Source: BQWY01 sp046351095
Lineage (GTDB): Bacteria > Nitrospirota > Nitrospiria > Nitrospirales > Nitrospiraceae
Direction of reading: 5' to 3'
Assembly: GCA_046351095.1 (NCBI GenBank)
Contig: JAXLZC010000001.1
Coordinates: forward strand, 1,116,001 to 1,180,000
Length of the DNA stretch: 64,000 nt
Of this stretch, positions 1-7,743 are shown in pieces (within the stretch, counting starts at the first letter, position 1; each line of letters begins with the position of its first letter). The translations under genes and the position numbers were made by a program. The notes under the pieces were generated by a model. It saw only the letters and a list, made by a program, of their open reading frames with translations, was not told the DNA's origin and did not search any database.

Positions 1-2
1 AC

Positions 3-509
3 GATGGGAGCCTCGGTCGCATCCAGATCCCCACACAAGGGGCGCTGACCGACAAAACCTGGCTCACACGTGTGTTACGTCATGAGTTTGTCCATGCCCT
101 GCTCCACGAGCAACTCGGTTCCGAAGCGCACAAATTGCCGACGTGGCTCAATGAGGGACTCGCCATGCAGTTAGCCGGCGATGCGTGGCCGGACCTCGAT
201 CAGGTCCTCAGCACGGTGCATGTGGGCGAAGTGACGCTTGCTCCGCTGGATCGACTCGAAGGCGCGTGGGGTGGACTTCCCAGCGAGGCCGCCTCGCTGG
301 CGTACTTGGAAGGCAATTCAGCGACGGGGTATCTGATCGACCGCTTCGGGATGGAAACCGTTCGAGAGATTCTGGCCGGCATCAAAAACAAACAACCGAT
401 CAAAGTGGCGATTCAAGAGAAGCTGTTCATGCCGTACGAGCAGTTTCAGCAACAATGGATCGATACGCTGAACGATAAACTCTCCGCCGCGAAACAGGAG
501 AGCCACTGA
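3..509 (+). CDS. Peptidase MA-like metallopeptidase, 5' end outside window
   Basis: The reading frame is open to the first base of the window, so this is the C-terminal part of a longer protein. About 23 residues precede an HEFVH zinc-metallopeptidase motif (HExxH), followed about 20 residues later by WLNEGLA, the usual third-ligand glutamate context of peptidase-MA/gluzincin-type proteins. The rest is helical with GNSATGYLIDRFG. A GTG at 72 could be read as a start but would cut into the fold, so continuation from upstream is preferred. The substrate is unknown. A second, unrelated-looking protein with HEWSH and WFDEGVA lies at 24940-25731, so the genome has more than one such family member. 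Confidence 0.75.
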   Translation, partial: DGSLGRIQIPTQGALTDKTWLTRVLRHEFVHALLHEQLGSEAHKLPTWLNEGLAMQLAGDAWPDLDQVLSTVHVGEVTLAPLDRLEGAWGGLPSEAASLAYLEGNSATGYLIDRFGMETVREILAGIKNKQPIKVAIQEKLFMPYEQFQQQWIDTLNDKLSAAKQESH

Positions 510-528
510 GATACGACTTCCGACACTC

Positions 529-1317
529 TTACATCCAGACCTTGTCTTCTCCCTGCATAAGGGGAAACAACGGAAGCGTTTGCGCATGCTCCGGCGATTG
601 TATCGCGCTCAAGTCACTCACCTGATCGCGAGTCGAGAGGCGATCCGACCACATCAAGCGCCCGCTGTCCTTGTCATAGGATCGCACGACCACTTCAAAA
701 TCGGCCACCAACCCTTGCGCATCAACATCCGAGGGCGACTCCTCGCTTCCGATCGCTTCAGCCATCGCTTGTAGCGAAACGAACGACTGCTGCCACAAGG
801 CCACCCCCGTCACCGGATCGACGGCTCGCACCCATACCTGTGATTGCACGTGCACAGGCTCGACATCGGCAACCAGGCGTGCCACCGGTCGATCACGATT
901 CACGTCCCCAGACCAGTCGACGCGCTGATGCGGATCCGCTCCAGCCGCATCGATGAAATTGAGGTGGCCGTGCCACAGAAACCGCCCCGTCTTGGCGTCG
1001 TACACACGCATGGGGAAATTCCCTAACCCACCGTCGGTGATATCAACCGCACCGGCAAAAATGCGTTCGCCGCTCGCGTCGCCGGCAGATGCATCGTCAC
1101 CCACGACATTCAGATCGAATACATCTTCCGAAAGCATTTCCCCCTGCACCATGCCGTAGGTCCGAATACGAATGGTTGAGGTACTCCCCTCCTGATGCCC
1201 GAAACCCACGGCAATCACACGCTCCTGCGGAGACACGAATTCGGCCGCGTGCACCGCGTCATACGAGGCAAGGACTCCGGAAAGGACTGTCGTGAGCATC
1301 GCCGTAAGAATAATCAT
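529..1317 (-). CDS. Secreted hypothetical protein with PQQ-propeller-like repeats
   Basis: 262 residues starting at the ATG at 1317 (preceded by GAGGGGG); an in-frame ATG ten codons upstream is less likely because it would put arginines ahead of the signal peptide. Residues 1-25 form a hydrophobic signal peptide ending near VHA-AE. Three later segments share the pattern D-x-x-T/S-G-x-x-x-W (DAKTGRFLW, DPVTGVALW, DKDSGRLMW), which is the blade signature of PQQ-like beta-propellers, but only three copies are present, too few for a full propeller. Convergent with the preceding gene. No function can be assigned. Confidence 0.6.
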   Translation of the reverse strand: MIILTAMLTTVLSGVLASYDAVHAAEFVSPQERVIAVGFGHQEGSTSTIRIRTYGMVQGEMLSEDVFDLNVVGDDASAGDASGERIFAGAVDITDGGLGNFPMRVYDAKTGRFLWHGHLNFIDAAGADPHQRVDWSGDVNRDRPVARLVADVEPVHVQSQVWVRAVDPVTGVALWQQSFVSLQAMAEAIGSEESPSDVDAQGLVADFEVVVRSYDKDSGRLMWSDRLSTRDQVSDLSAIQSPEHAQTLPLFPLMQGEDKVWM

Positions 1318-1608
1318 GTGCCCCCTCGCCGCTCTCCTGAGCCACAACGGTCTCAGGCGCGATAGAGGGCAGTGTGGCGGACAACGGCTGTGTGTGAAAT
1401 TCCCCCCTGGAGGCGCGTATACCTAAATAGGGGGAATAAACCGAGAGGTTCGAAAGTAGGCCCAGGCCTGGCCCCACTACGAAAGACGGGGGCACGCTCA
1501 GACCCGGGACACCTCGGCGCAATCAGGGGCTTTCCGGGACCGCTATGTAGACGCGCCGAATCATATGCCGTGCATTGTATTGGCCTGGCCAGATCGCTAC
1601 CATGCGTC

Positions 1609-1980
1609 GTGCATACGCGCCTACTTGCCGGCCTGCTGCTGTTTCAGGCCATCCTCAGTTGGGTCATTCACGCCCTAGCCCCAACCGGATCCGCAACAGA
1701 CGGACTCTCCGCCCATTATCTCTGGCCGATGCTCATGTACGGAGTACCGCTGGCTTTGGCCTGCGTCCTGTGGCTGCAACATCGCTGGGCCATTTATGGG
1801 GCCGCGATGATTGCCACAATTGGGCTGGCGCTCGACCTCGCAACGTTTGTGCAAGGCATCACACACGACGAACCCATAGCGCAGTTGCTGCTACAAACAG
1901 CCCTCAGCGCCGGGATCAACAGCACAATGATTTTTCTGGCAGGTTATGCGTTATTTGCCCAGTTCGGCCAGAAGCAGTGA
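1609..1980 (+). CDS. Small hypothetical membrane protein
   Basis: A frame open from 1372 to 1980 encodes at least three hydrophobic helices (LLAGLLLFQAILSWVI, LMYGVPLALACVLWL, IYGAAMIATIGLALDL, and a last one near the C-terminus). The likely start is a GTG at 1609, immediately before the first helix, giving about 123 residues; GTG 1570 is an alternative. I do not recognise the family. The codons upstream of 1570 look non-coding. Confidence 0.5.
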   Translation: MHTRLLAGLLLFQAILSWVIHALAPTGSATDGLSAHYLWPMLMYGVPLALACVLWLQHRWAIYGAAMIATIGLALDLATFVQGITHDEPIAQLLLQTALSAGINSTMIFLAGYALFAQFGQKQ

Positions 1981-2026
1981 CGCTTGGCGGGAGACAACAC
2001 GCACTGCGGAGGGAAGCACACGGGCA

Positions 2027-2464
2027 CTACGCGGAAAACACCGATCGACACCATGCAACACGATCCAAAATCGCCGTCACATCGTCGAGAGGGACGGTAC
2101 GCGCAAATACAATTGCGACATATTGATCGTTCATCTCGGTACGCTCCTCGAAGCCGGCCTCTCGCAGAGTAGGACGAAACTTGGCGGCAGTTTGATTCAT
2201 AAGCCCCTTGGCTTGCTTACCGATTTCATCGCTTCCCAAATCTTCACACGTTCCTTCAGAGAGCAGGGCTTTCAGGTCATCGATGTCCATACCCGTCTGA
2301 CACAACAATTCTCCGGCAGGCGTCAATTCCAACATCCACCCGTCTGCGTCAAGCAGCGGCATGCCTAATGCCCCACCAGGTTCAAGTTCGTATATGGCTG
2401 GAACCTTGGCCAACAAGGCATCACGAATCTGGCCCCAAGCCGTTGCGCGAGCCGGAACACTCAT
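2027..2464 (-). CDS. Hypothetical protein, 145 aa
   Basis: Soluble acidic protein without a signal peptide. Its ATG overlaps the stop of the upstream TPR gene by four bases, so the two are translationally coupled. I do not recognise a family. It is the last gene of the small minus-strand group that begins with the thioredoxin-fold gene at 4734. Confidence 0.6.
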   Translation of the reverse strand: MSVPARATAWGQIRDALLAKVPAIYELEPGGALGMPLLDADGWMLELTPAGELLCQTGMDIDDLKALLSEGTCEDLGSDEIGKQAKGLMNQTAAKFRPTLREAGFEERTEMNDQYVAIVFARTVPLDDVTAILDRVAWCRSVFSA

Positions 2465-3279
2465 GACGAAGCTCCTTTTTCCAACGCTGCTACCTTACGT
2501 ACGCGCACTCGATCCTGGACATCGGCCAACCATCGCTCATTGGCTTCCAGTTTAGGAAGACTGTACTTCCGGTCCATCGCGACAACACGCTCTAGATAGA
2601 TAAGCACCTGTTCGAGTTCGCCCAACGCTTCATAACATTGCGCCAAAACATACCTCGTACCTCCGGCCCGCAACTCATCCTGCGCACGTTCGGCAAGAGC
2701 CAAACTCGTCTGACAACAGGCTACGGCTTCGGCAAGACGCGACCAGGCCAGATAGATACGGGCCTTTCCGCGCCACAGATCGGACAATCCCGCCACATCC
2801 TGAAACCGTGTCAGAATAGTCACTGCTCGTTCGTAGTGGAGAATGGCCTCCTCATAGCGCCCTTGTTCCCGAGCGAGCATCCCCAAGTCCGAATACAAGA
2901 CGGCTTTTCCAGACTCTTCTCCGGTCTGCTGCATCAGATCGAGCGCTTCTAAATAGTAGGCCTGGGCACGCTCCCATTCACCAGCATCCGCCCGGAGGCT
3001 GCCGAGATTGGACAGCGTCGTCCCCACACCACGAAGATCGCCGAGTCGTTTCTGCAGAGCAAGCACCTCTTCGTAGTAACTCTGCGCTTCTGCACGTCGC
3101 CCACTGACTGCACACATATTTCCGAGATTTCCCAACGTTGCCGTCATCGCTCGCAGATCTCCCGAACGGCGGTCGAGTTCCAGCGCCTTCACATAACAAG
3201 CATGGGCTTCCGAATATTGCCCTTTGGAAAAATAGGCATTCCCTTGCCGATTAAGCTGGGACGATTGCGTCCAAATCAT
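2461..3279 (-). CDS. Tetratricopeptide repeat protein
   Basis: 272 residues made of five to six consecutive tetratricopeptide repeats; examples are GNAYFSKGQYSEAHACYVKA, LGNLGNMCAVSGRRAEAQSY and LGMLAREQGRYEEAILHYER, with the W/L/G/Y/A/P consensus spacing of 34-40 residues. No signal peptide or catalytic domain, so it is probably a cytoplasmic scaffold or binding protein. It overlaps the next gene by 4 bp. Confidence 0.8.
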   Translation of the reverse strand: MIWTQSSQLNRQGNAYFSKGQYSEAHACYVKALELDRRSGDLRAMTATLGNLGNMCAVSGRRAEAQSYYEEVLALQKRLGDLRGVGTTLSNLGSLRADAGEWERAQAYYLEALDLMQQTGEESGKAVLYSDLGMLAREQGRYEEAILHYERAVTILTRFQDVAGLSDLWRGKARIYLAWSRLAEAVACCQTSLALAERAQDELRAGGTRYVLAQCYEALGELEQVLIYLERVVAMDRKYSLPKLEANERWLADVQDRVRVRKVAALEKGASS

Positions 3280-3314
3280 ATGGGAAGTGGAGCAGAGGCA
3301 GTGTGGGCACGCTC

Positions 3315-3911
3315 CTATGCAAGACAGCGAGCGACTACGTCTTTCGCTCCCTCGAATAGGGACGTCCCATCTCCGACCAACAGCGTACGGAAGTCATACT
3401 TCAGGATGCGTTGGAGCGAGGATTTGGCGAGGGCAACATCCGCATACTTCTCAGCAGGCAGCATGGACAGCTCACCAGGGGGCTTGCCGATCAAGGCATC
3501 ACCGAGAATAAGGATGCCCTTCGACTGTTGCAGATAGAGCCCGGATTCTCCTGGAGACTTTTGCCCGGTGAATTGGATGGCCCAAATACCGCCAGGCAGT
3601 AATTCGCCATCCTTGTAGGTGCGTGTAGGAGTGAGCGGAAGCTCAGGTGCATCCTTTTCCGGCGCATAAAGATGGCAGCCCCATTCGCGCTGGTACGTGG
3701 CCGCTTCCCGCAGATGGTCTCGATTCGTGATGACGATGTAGTCGACTGTTCCGATTCGGCGCAGATGGGCCTTCGTCTCAAGACTCATCGGCGGCGGATC
3801 CACCACCACACGATGCTCACCGACAGTCAGCAGGTGCCCGTTAAAATCGAGGCCCTTTTCTTCAGAAAACCACGCCCAGTGCCAGACATTCGGGAGGATG
3901 GGTTTCAGCAT
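3315..3911 (-). CDS. Metallo-beta-lactamase-fold protein with a degenerate metal site
   Basis: The start is taken at ATG 3911 (MLKPILPNVWHW); an ORF extension upstream overlaps the preceding gene. The N-terminal half follows the MBL layout: strand, GLDFNGHLLTVGEHRVVVDPPP, then YIVITNRDHLREA where a normal enzyme has THxHxDHxGG. Two of the three histidines of the HxHxDH motif are replaced by Asn/Arg, keeping only the DH pair. Later GILILGDALIG resembles the strand that carries the bridging aspartate. Length 198 residues is typical. It may therefore be non-hydrolytic or bind a single metal. It lies in the thioredoxin-fold/TPR group. Confidence 0.65.
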   Translation of the reverse strand: MLKPILPNVWHWAWFSEEKGLDFNGHLLTVGEHRVVVDPPPMSLETKAHLRRIGTVDYIVITNRDHLREAATYQREWGCHLYAPEKDAPELPLTPTRTYKDGELLPGGIWAIQFTGQKSPGESGLYLQQSKGILILGDALIGKPPGELSMLPAEKYADVALAKSSLQRILKYDFRTLLVGDGTSLFEGAKDVVARCLA

Positions 3912-3933
3912 GTCGTTCCGTTCAGGTCGGTGG

Positions 3934-4179
3934 CTACAACGCAGCAATCGCTTCTCTGACAACGGTTGCCACTTTCCTACGGACGTCAGCCTGTTCGGAC
4001 AGATCCAAAAGATCGTCCTCAGGGATCGAGACGAATTTCCGACTCTGCCCTTTTGTGAGCGAAATGAGATAGAGGCTATTCGACGGCGCGGTAGGAATCA
4101 CCACTTGTACATGCGGATCGACCTGTTGCACCAATCGTAGAAACTCAGCGCGCCCTTCGTCCGATTCGTTGTCAGTCAT
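3934..4179 (-). CDS. Small hypothetical protein, 81 aa
   Basis: Compact acidic protein between the thioredoxin-fold gene and the MBL-like gene, same strand, 22-24 bp spacing, hence probably cotranscribed. No transmembrane segment and no family I recognise. Confidence 0.5.
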   Translation of the reverse strand: MTDNESDEGRAEFLRLVQQVDPHVQVVIPTAPSNSLYLISLTKGQSRKFVSIPEDDLLDLSEQADVRRKVATVVREAIAAL

Positions 4180-4203
4180 GTCACAGCTCCGTGCTCTACG
4201 GCC

Positions 4204-4734
4204 TCACAATGCACCCGGTTTCCCGCCTAGCAATTTCTCGACTTCGCGAATGATCACTTGCTCATCGGCTAGATTCATATTTCCGACCCGCTGCCACCGG
4301 ATCGTTCCCTGCTGGTCGACGACATAGACATTCGGAATGAACTTGCCACCTCCATAGAGCGTATCCGTCACCTTCTTTGGATCCAGCAAATAGGGATAGG
4401 TCACCTTCACCGGAAACTGCGCGAGGAATTCCTGAACAGCCTCCGCACCATTTCCCGACGAGTTCACACCAACAACCGCCACCGGCTTCCCGGTGAATGC
4501 CTCGTGCACTTTCTGTAAGGCCGTCCCTTGAATAAGGCAGGGTTCGCAAATGTGAAAGAGGCCGAGCACGACGACCTTGCCCTTATGGGCCTCTAGAGAA
4601 ACCGCCTCACCAGCAATCGTATTGAGGGAAAACGAGGGCGCTTTTTCTCCAACCTGAAACAAGCCGGCGGCCAACGCGCCCGAGGCGCATAGCAAGAACG
4701 CACAGAAAAGAGTCAGCAGTATCGTCCGCTTCAT
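4204..4734 (-). CDS. TlpA/peroxiredoxin-like thioredoxin-fold protein, exported
   Basis: 176 residues; the start at 4734 is chosen because GGGAGG lies six bases upstream and the following residues MKRTILLTLFCAFLLCASG form a signal peptide ending at ALA. The mature part begins with GEKAPSFSLNTIAGE, the N-terminal signature of AhpC/TSA-type proteins, followed by GLFHICEPCLIQG, a CxxC redox motif (CEPC). FIPNVYVVDQQGTIRW is the cis-proline strand region. Expected to act as a periplasmic thiol-disulfide reductase, perhaps in cytochrome c maturation, but the partner is unknown. First gene of a minus-strand group ending at 2027. Confidence 0.8.
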   Translation of the reverse strand: MKRTILLTLFCAFLLCASGALAAGLFQVGEKAPSFSLNTIAGEAVSLEAHKGKVVVLGLFHICEPCLIQGTALQKVHEAFTGKPVAVVGVNSSGNGAEAVQEFLAQFPVKVTYPYLLDPKKVTDTLYGGGKFIPNVYVVDQQGTIRWQRVGNMNLADEQVIIREVEKLLGGKPGAL

Positions 4735-4876
4735 AACATCCTCCCCTGTCAGCGACAGTCGTGCACCGTGGTTCCAACACAAACGACGGCATCCTATCAC
4801 GCGGTTTTTTTTGCGAGCAACCGGAGAGACCTAGCGTGGGGCACTGCAGCTTGGGGAAAGCGGTCTTCAGAAACCC

Positions 4877-4900
4877 ACCAGCAGCCCTCAGGCTGCTGGT
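4877..4900 (-). terminator. Hairpin at the end of the RiPP operon
   Basis: Perfect 10-bp inverted repeat (ACCAGCAGCC / GGCTGCTGGT) with a four-base loop that contains the stop codon of the nucleotidyltransferase gene, followed on the minus strand by a short GGGTTTC. This is a plausible terminator or 3' stabiliser for the RiPP transcript; the U tract is weak. Confidence 0.5.
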
Positions 4901-6108
4901 GTGAGCCAACGAAATACACGCTGGCGTGAAGCGTCCGAGGGCAAAAGGCACCGCAGAAGGCGCCGAGGAACCGCAAGGCTCGCGTAACAACGTTGAAGGG
5001 CATTCCACCCCACGATGTACGAATGGTTGCGCGACAACACCTCATGCCGATTGGCAATAAGGGTGAGCCCCTGAGTGCACTTTCCGAGGAGATCGTCTTT
5101 CGTCGCGAACAGGAAGGCTTCAGCATCCGCATCCGAAAGACCGTAGCTCGGGTTGAGCAACAGGCTTTGCGGAATTCTCCGGATCAGGTCTCCGATAGCA
5201 CGATCTGCATCAATGGCCTCTTGAATACCTTTCGGCAGCGGCGCTTGCAGCAGAGCCTGAGCTAAACCCAGCCCCGCCAACGCCAATCGCCAGCAGCCCA
5301 TACTCCTCGCCGTATCCTCAAAGTAGGTCCAATCGATGGCTGGGTGACTCCGCACCTGCTCGGCAATGTCACAGACCCACTTCAATTGTTCAAACACATG
5401 TTTGCCGCCATGCACACAGAGGATCAGCAAGCTATCTTCAGGCGATAAAACCTTGATGGGAACTCCTTGCATTTGGATCGTCGTGAGACGAATCCAGAAT
5501 CGAGAGTCATTCAACGAAAAAGAAAAGGTCCCGTCTGCCATGACCCATTGCAGATCGACGGTTGCCGCTCGGCTCCGCTTTGTGAAGAGGTTGTAGGCTT
5601 CACAGGCATCCGTTTCCTTTGCTGAAGGAGACACCGCATCGACATAGCCAAGCTTTTTCAAGACAACGGCTGCACGACTCAAATCATGACGCAACACCAT
5701 AAAATCGAGGTCACCGCTTTCCCGCGCATCGATCTGCCCATATGCAGTCTGCGCTAGGGGTAACCCCTTGAATGGAACAAGGGTGACACCGGCCTGTTCG
5801 CAGGCATGTACAATCTCCACGAGGTCGCGCGTGAGCGAACAGCTCAGCAAACGACTGGCCTGGCTATGTTGTCGCAGCCCTTGCAAGACATCACTGGGAA
5901 CGAGATCTACACAATGCCGACTCAGGTGCCGATACACCAGCGGCACAATACCGTGCCATTTTGCCAGTTCAACGACACGCTCCCAGTCCATACTTGTAGC
6001 AGCCAGTGTACGAATGGCAGCCTGCTGCTGGTCTGACACGCTCATTCGAGCGCAGAGCGTCAGCAGTTCTGCCTCCCTGGTCAACGCATGCACGGCCTTT
6101 GGTGTCAT
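4888..6108 (-). CDS. Nucleotidyltransferase family protein (NTP_transf_5 type) in RiPP cluster
   Basis: 406 residues. The motif FKGLPLAQTAYG followed by ARESGDLDFMV matches the NTP_transf_5 family (FKG-x-x-LA, then R-x-x-x-D-x-D), whose members transfer nucleotidyl groups and are frequent neighbours of lasso peptide genes with HPr-kinase-like proteins. The rest is helical with CVHGGKHVFEQLKWVCDIAE, also typical of the family. Its ATG overlaps the kinase stop by four bases. The substrate is unknown; by context it is the phosphorylated or otherwise matured peptide. It is the last gene of the RiPP operon. Confidence 0.8.
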   Translation of the reverse strand: MTPKAVHALTREAELLTLCARMSVSDQQQAAIRTLAATSMDWERVVELAKWHGIVPLVYRHLSRHCVDLVPSDVLQGLRQHSQASRLLSCSLTRDLVEIVHACEQAGVTLVPFKGLPLAQTAYGQIDARESGDLDFMVLRHDLSRAAVVLKKLGYVDAVSPSAKETDACEAYNLFTKRSRAATVDLQWVMADGTFSFSLNDSRFWIRLTTIQMQGVPIKVLSPEDSLLILCVHGGKHVFEQLKWVCDIAEQVRSHPAIDWTYFEDTARSMGCWRLALAGLGLAQALLQAPLPKGIQEAIDADRAIGDLIRRIPQSLLLNPSYGLSDADAEAFLFATKDDLLGKCTQGLTLIANRHEVLSRNHSYIVGWNALQRCYASLAVPRRLLRCLLPSDASRQRVFRWLTPAA

Positions 6109-7154
6109 GATTGGCTCCGATGCAACAACGGATCGATCAGCTCCGGCAACCGCTCCCGATCACGCCCAAAGTGCAACCGGTAACACTCCACCTGTGATGC
6201 AAGTGCCGCTAAGACCTGAAATTGTTTCCGCGCGACAACCTTGTCGTACACAACCAGTCCCTGCGGTAACAATTCTTCGAGCACGCGCGTCTTCGAGAGT
6301 GGTTCCAGCCAACTCCGATCTGCATCGACCACATTCGGGAACAAGACGACGGCCGGACGGCAGCGCTCCCCGATTGCCACACCGCTATAAATGTCCTCAA
6401 CCCAAAAATAACGCTTCTGCGGCCCCTGATGCAGGACCGTGCTCGAAGCGTTTCGTAATTCCGGGAAAAAGTTGATCGTATTCTCAGTCACGTCGACCTT
6501 AAGCGGAAACGAACAGAGCTCCACTCGCCCATTGTTCATACGGAGCAAGGGATGATCATCCGATAGGTACTTATATCCAGACCTGAGCAGCGACAGGAAG
6601 CTGGTTGTCTTTCCTCGTCCGCTGTAACCAGGAATCAGGACACCCCAGCCGTTTTTTTCAAGGGCTGTGGCATGCATCGAATACAGCCCGCGGCAACGCA
6701 GCAACTCCATCAGCATGAAATGTACATAACTTTCTAAAATCCCAACATGCATGGCTTCAGGTCGCACGATATATCCCACGGCCTGATCCTGATCAGCGTG
6801 AACCACTATGCGCCCCTGCGCACCGAAGTCGACATACAGATCGGCTTCCTTTTGCACAATGCAGCACTGCCAACGTTGTCTTAATTGGTCGCCGACGGCA
6901 TCCCCTGCATGCTGGTACAAGACCTGCCCATCTGCTGGAACATAAAAAGGAATCGCCTCGACCGTGGCAACGGATTCAATCCGCATGACAAGGGGAAACT
7001 CATCCGACCTATCGTCACCTGGCTCCGCAACAAAATACCGCATCAACATGGCGGCGGGCTCAACAAACAACTCTGAATGCGTCTCAAAGCGTACGGGAAC
7101 GCCGTGGATGCGGAAGGTGAGAACGGTGAGGTCGGCAGCTACGGAGGACAACAT
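6105..7154 (-). CDS. HPr-kinase-like ATPase of RiPP cluster
   Basis: 349 residues from ATG 7154 (GAAGGGAG about seven bases upstream). The C-terminal half carries a Walker A motif GYSGRGKT at about residues 176-183, followed by YLSDDHPLL, the equivalent of the HPr kinase strand with acidic catalytic residues. The N-terminal half is unlike HprK, as in RiPP-associated members. Related kinases in the paeninodin lasso cluster phosphorylate a C-terminal serine of the precursor (established for that family). Here the three precursors have Ser or Thr near their C-termini, so peptide phosphorylation is a reasonable inference. It follows the third precursor gene by 96 bp and overlaps the nucleotidyltransferase by 4 bp. 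Confidence 0.78.
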   Translation of the reverse strand: MLSSVAADLTVLTFRIHGVPVRFETHSELFVEPAAMLMRYFVAEPGDDRSDEFPLVMRIESVATVEAIPFYVPADGQVLYQHAGDAVGDQLRQRWQCCIVQKEADLYVDFGAQGRIVVHADQDQAVGYIVRPEAMHVGILESYVHFMLMELLRCRGLYSMHATALEKNGWGVLIPGYSGRGKTTSFLSLLRSGYKYLSDDHPLLRMNNGRVELCSFPLKVDVTENTINFFPELRNASSTVLHQGPQKRYFWVEDIYSGVAIGERCRPAVVLFPNVVDADRSWLEPLSKTRVLEELLPQGLVVYDKVVARKQFQVLAALASQVECYRLHFGRDRERLPELIDPLLHRSQS

Positions 7155-7250
7155 GGGCTTACTCCCTTCTCCACAGATCACCAGCCGAGATGAGAGACGT
7201 GGCCGACCTACCGTCGGCCACGTGAGACTGACCTGCTACGTACCTACAAC

Positions 7251-7385
7251 CTAGCCCGCAATATCGGTAAACTTGTCACGGCTTTTCTCTTTGTACTTCG
7301 CACCCACACCGGCCGTGACATCGCGCAATTGCTCACGCTTCACCAACATCGGCTCCGTGTAGTTCTTCTTCGACGACTGCTTCAT
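7251..7385 (-). CDS. Lasso-type RiPP precursor peptide, copy 3
   Basis: 44-residue peptide. The start at 7385 is chosen over an in-frame ATG two codons upstream because GGAGG lies exactly seven bases before it, as in copy 2. Leader segment YTEPMLVKREQLRDVTA (residues 9-25) has the lasso-leader landmarks Y-x-x-P-x-L and a threonine at position -2. The predicted core is GVGAKYKEKSRDKFTDIAG, with Gly1 and Glu8, the geometry of an eight-residue macrolactam ring. It is the most distal of three paralogues, just before the kinase gene. Confidence is high that it is a precursor, moderate that the product is a true lasso. Confidence 0.88.
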   Translation of the reverse strand: MKQSSKKNYTEPMLVKREQLRDVTAGVGAKYKEKSRDKFTDIAG

Positions 7386-7426
7386 GTGCATACCTCCAAA
7401 CTATCGTCAGGTTGAGACACTGAAAA

Positions 7427-7561
7427 CTAGAGCGCCTGATCGCTGGTCTTGTCGCGGCCCTTCTCTTTATACTTCGCACCCACACCGGCCGTAACATCGC
7501 GCAATTGCTCACGCTTCACCAACATCGGTTCCGCATAGTTCTTCTTCGACGACTGCTTCAT
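7427..7561 (-). CDS. Lasso-type RiPP precursor peptide, copy 2
   Basis: 44 residues, start at 7561 with GGAGG seven bases upstream. The leader is identical to copy 3 apart from one residue (YAEP instead of YTEP). Predicted core GVGAKYKEKGRDKTSDQAL keeps Gly1 and Glu8 and the KYKEK-x-RDK block, while the last six residues differ. A 41-bp spacer separates it from each neighbouring precursor, with a conserved segment around the ribosome binding site, which indicates recent duplication. Confidence 0.88.
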   Translation of the reverse strand: MKQSSKKNYAEPMLVKREQLRDVTAGVGAKYKEKGRDKTSDQAL

Positions 7562-7602
7562 GTGTGCACCTCCAAACTGTGGTCAGGTTGAGACACAAAA
7601 AC

Positions 7603-7737
7603 CTAGCTCAACTGATCGCTAAACTTGTCGCGGCTCTTTTCCTTGTACTTCGCCCCGTTGCCCGCTGTGACGTCGCGCAATTGCTCGCGCTTCACCAACA
7701 TCGGCTCTGCATACTGCTGCTTGTGCGTCTGTTGCAT
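7603..7737 (-). CDS. Lasso-type RiPP precursor peptide, copy 1
   Basis: 44 residues; the start at 7737 is preceded by an AAGGGGG stretch nine bases upstream that overlaps the end of the PqqD gene. The N-terminus differs (MQQTHKQQ instead of MKQSSKKN), but from YAEPMLVKREQLRDVTA onward the leader is the same. Predicted core GNGAKYKEKSRDKFSDQLS: Asn at position 2, Gly1 and Glu8 conserved. First of the three precursors and only six bases after the PqqD gene, so it is cotranscribed and probably the ancestral copy. Confidence 0.88.
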   Translation of the reverse strand: MQQTHKQQYAEPMLVKREQLRDVTAGNGAKYKEKSRDKFSDQLS

Positions 7738-7743
7738 CCTTCA

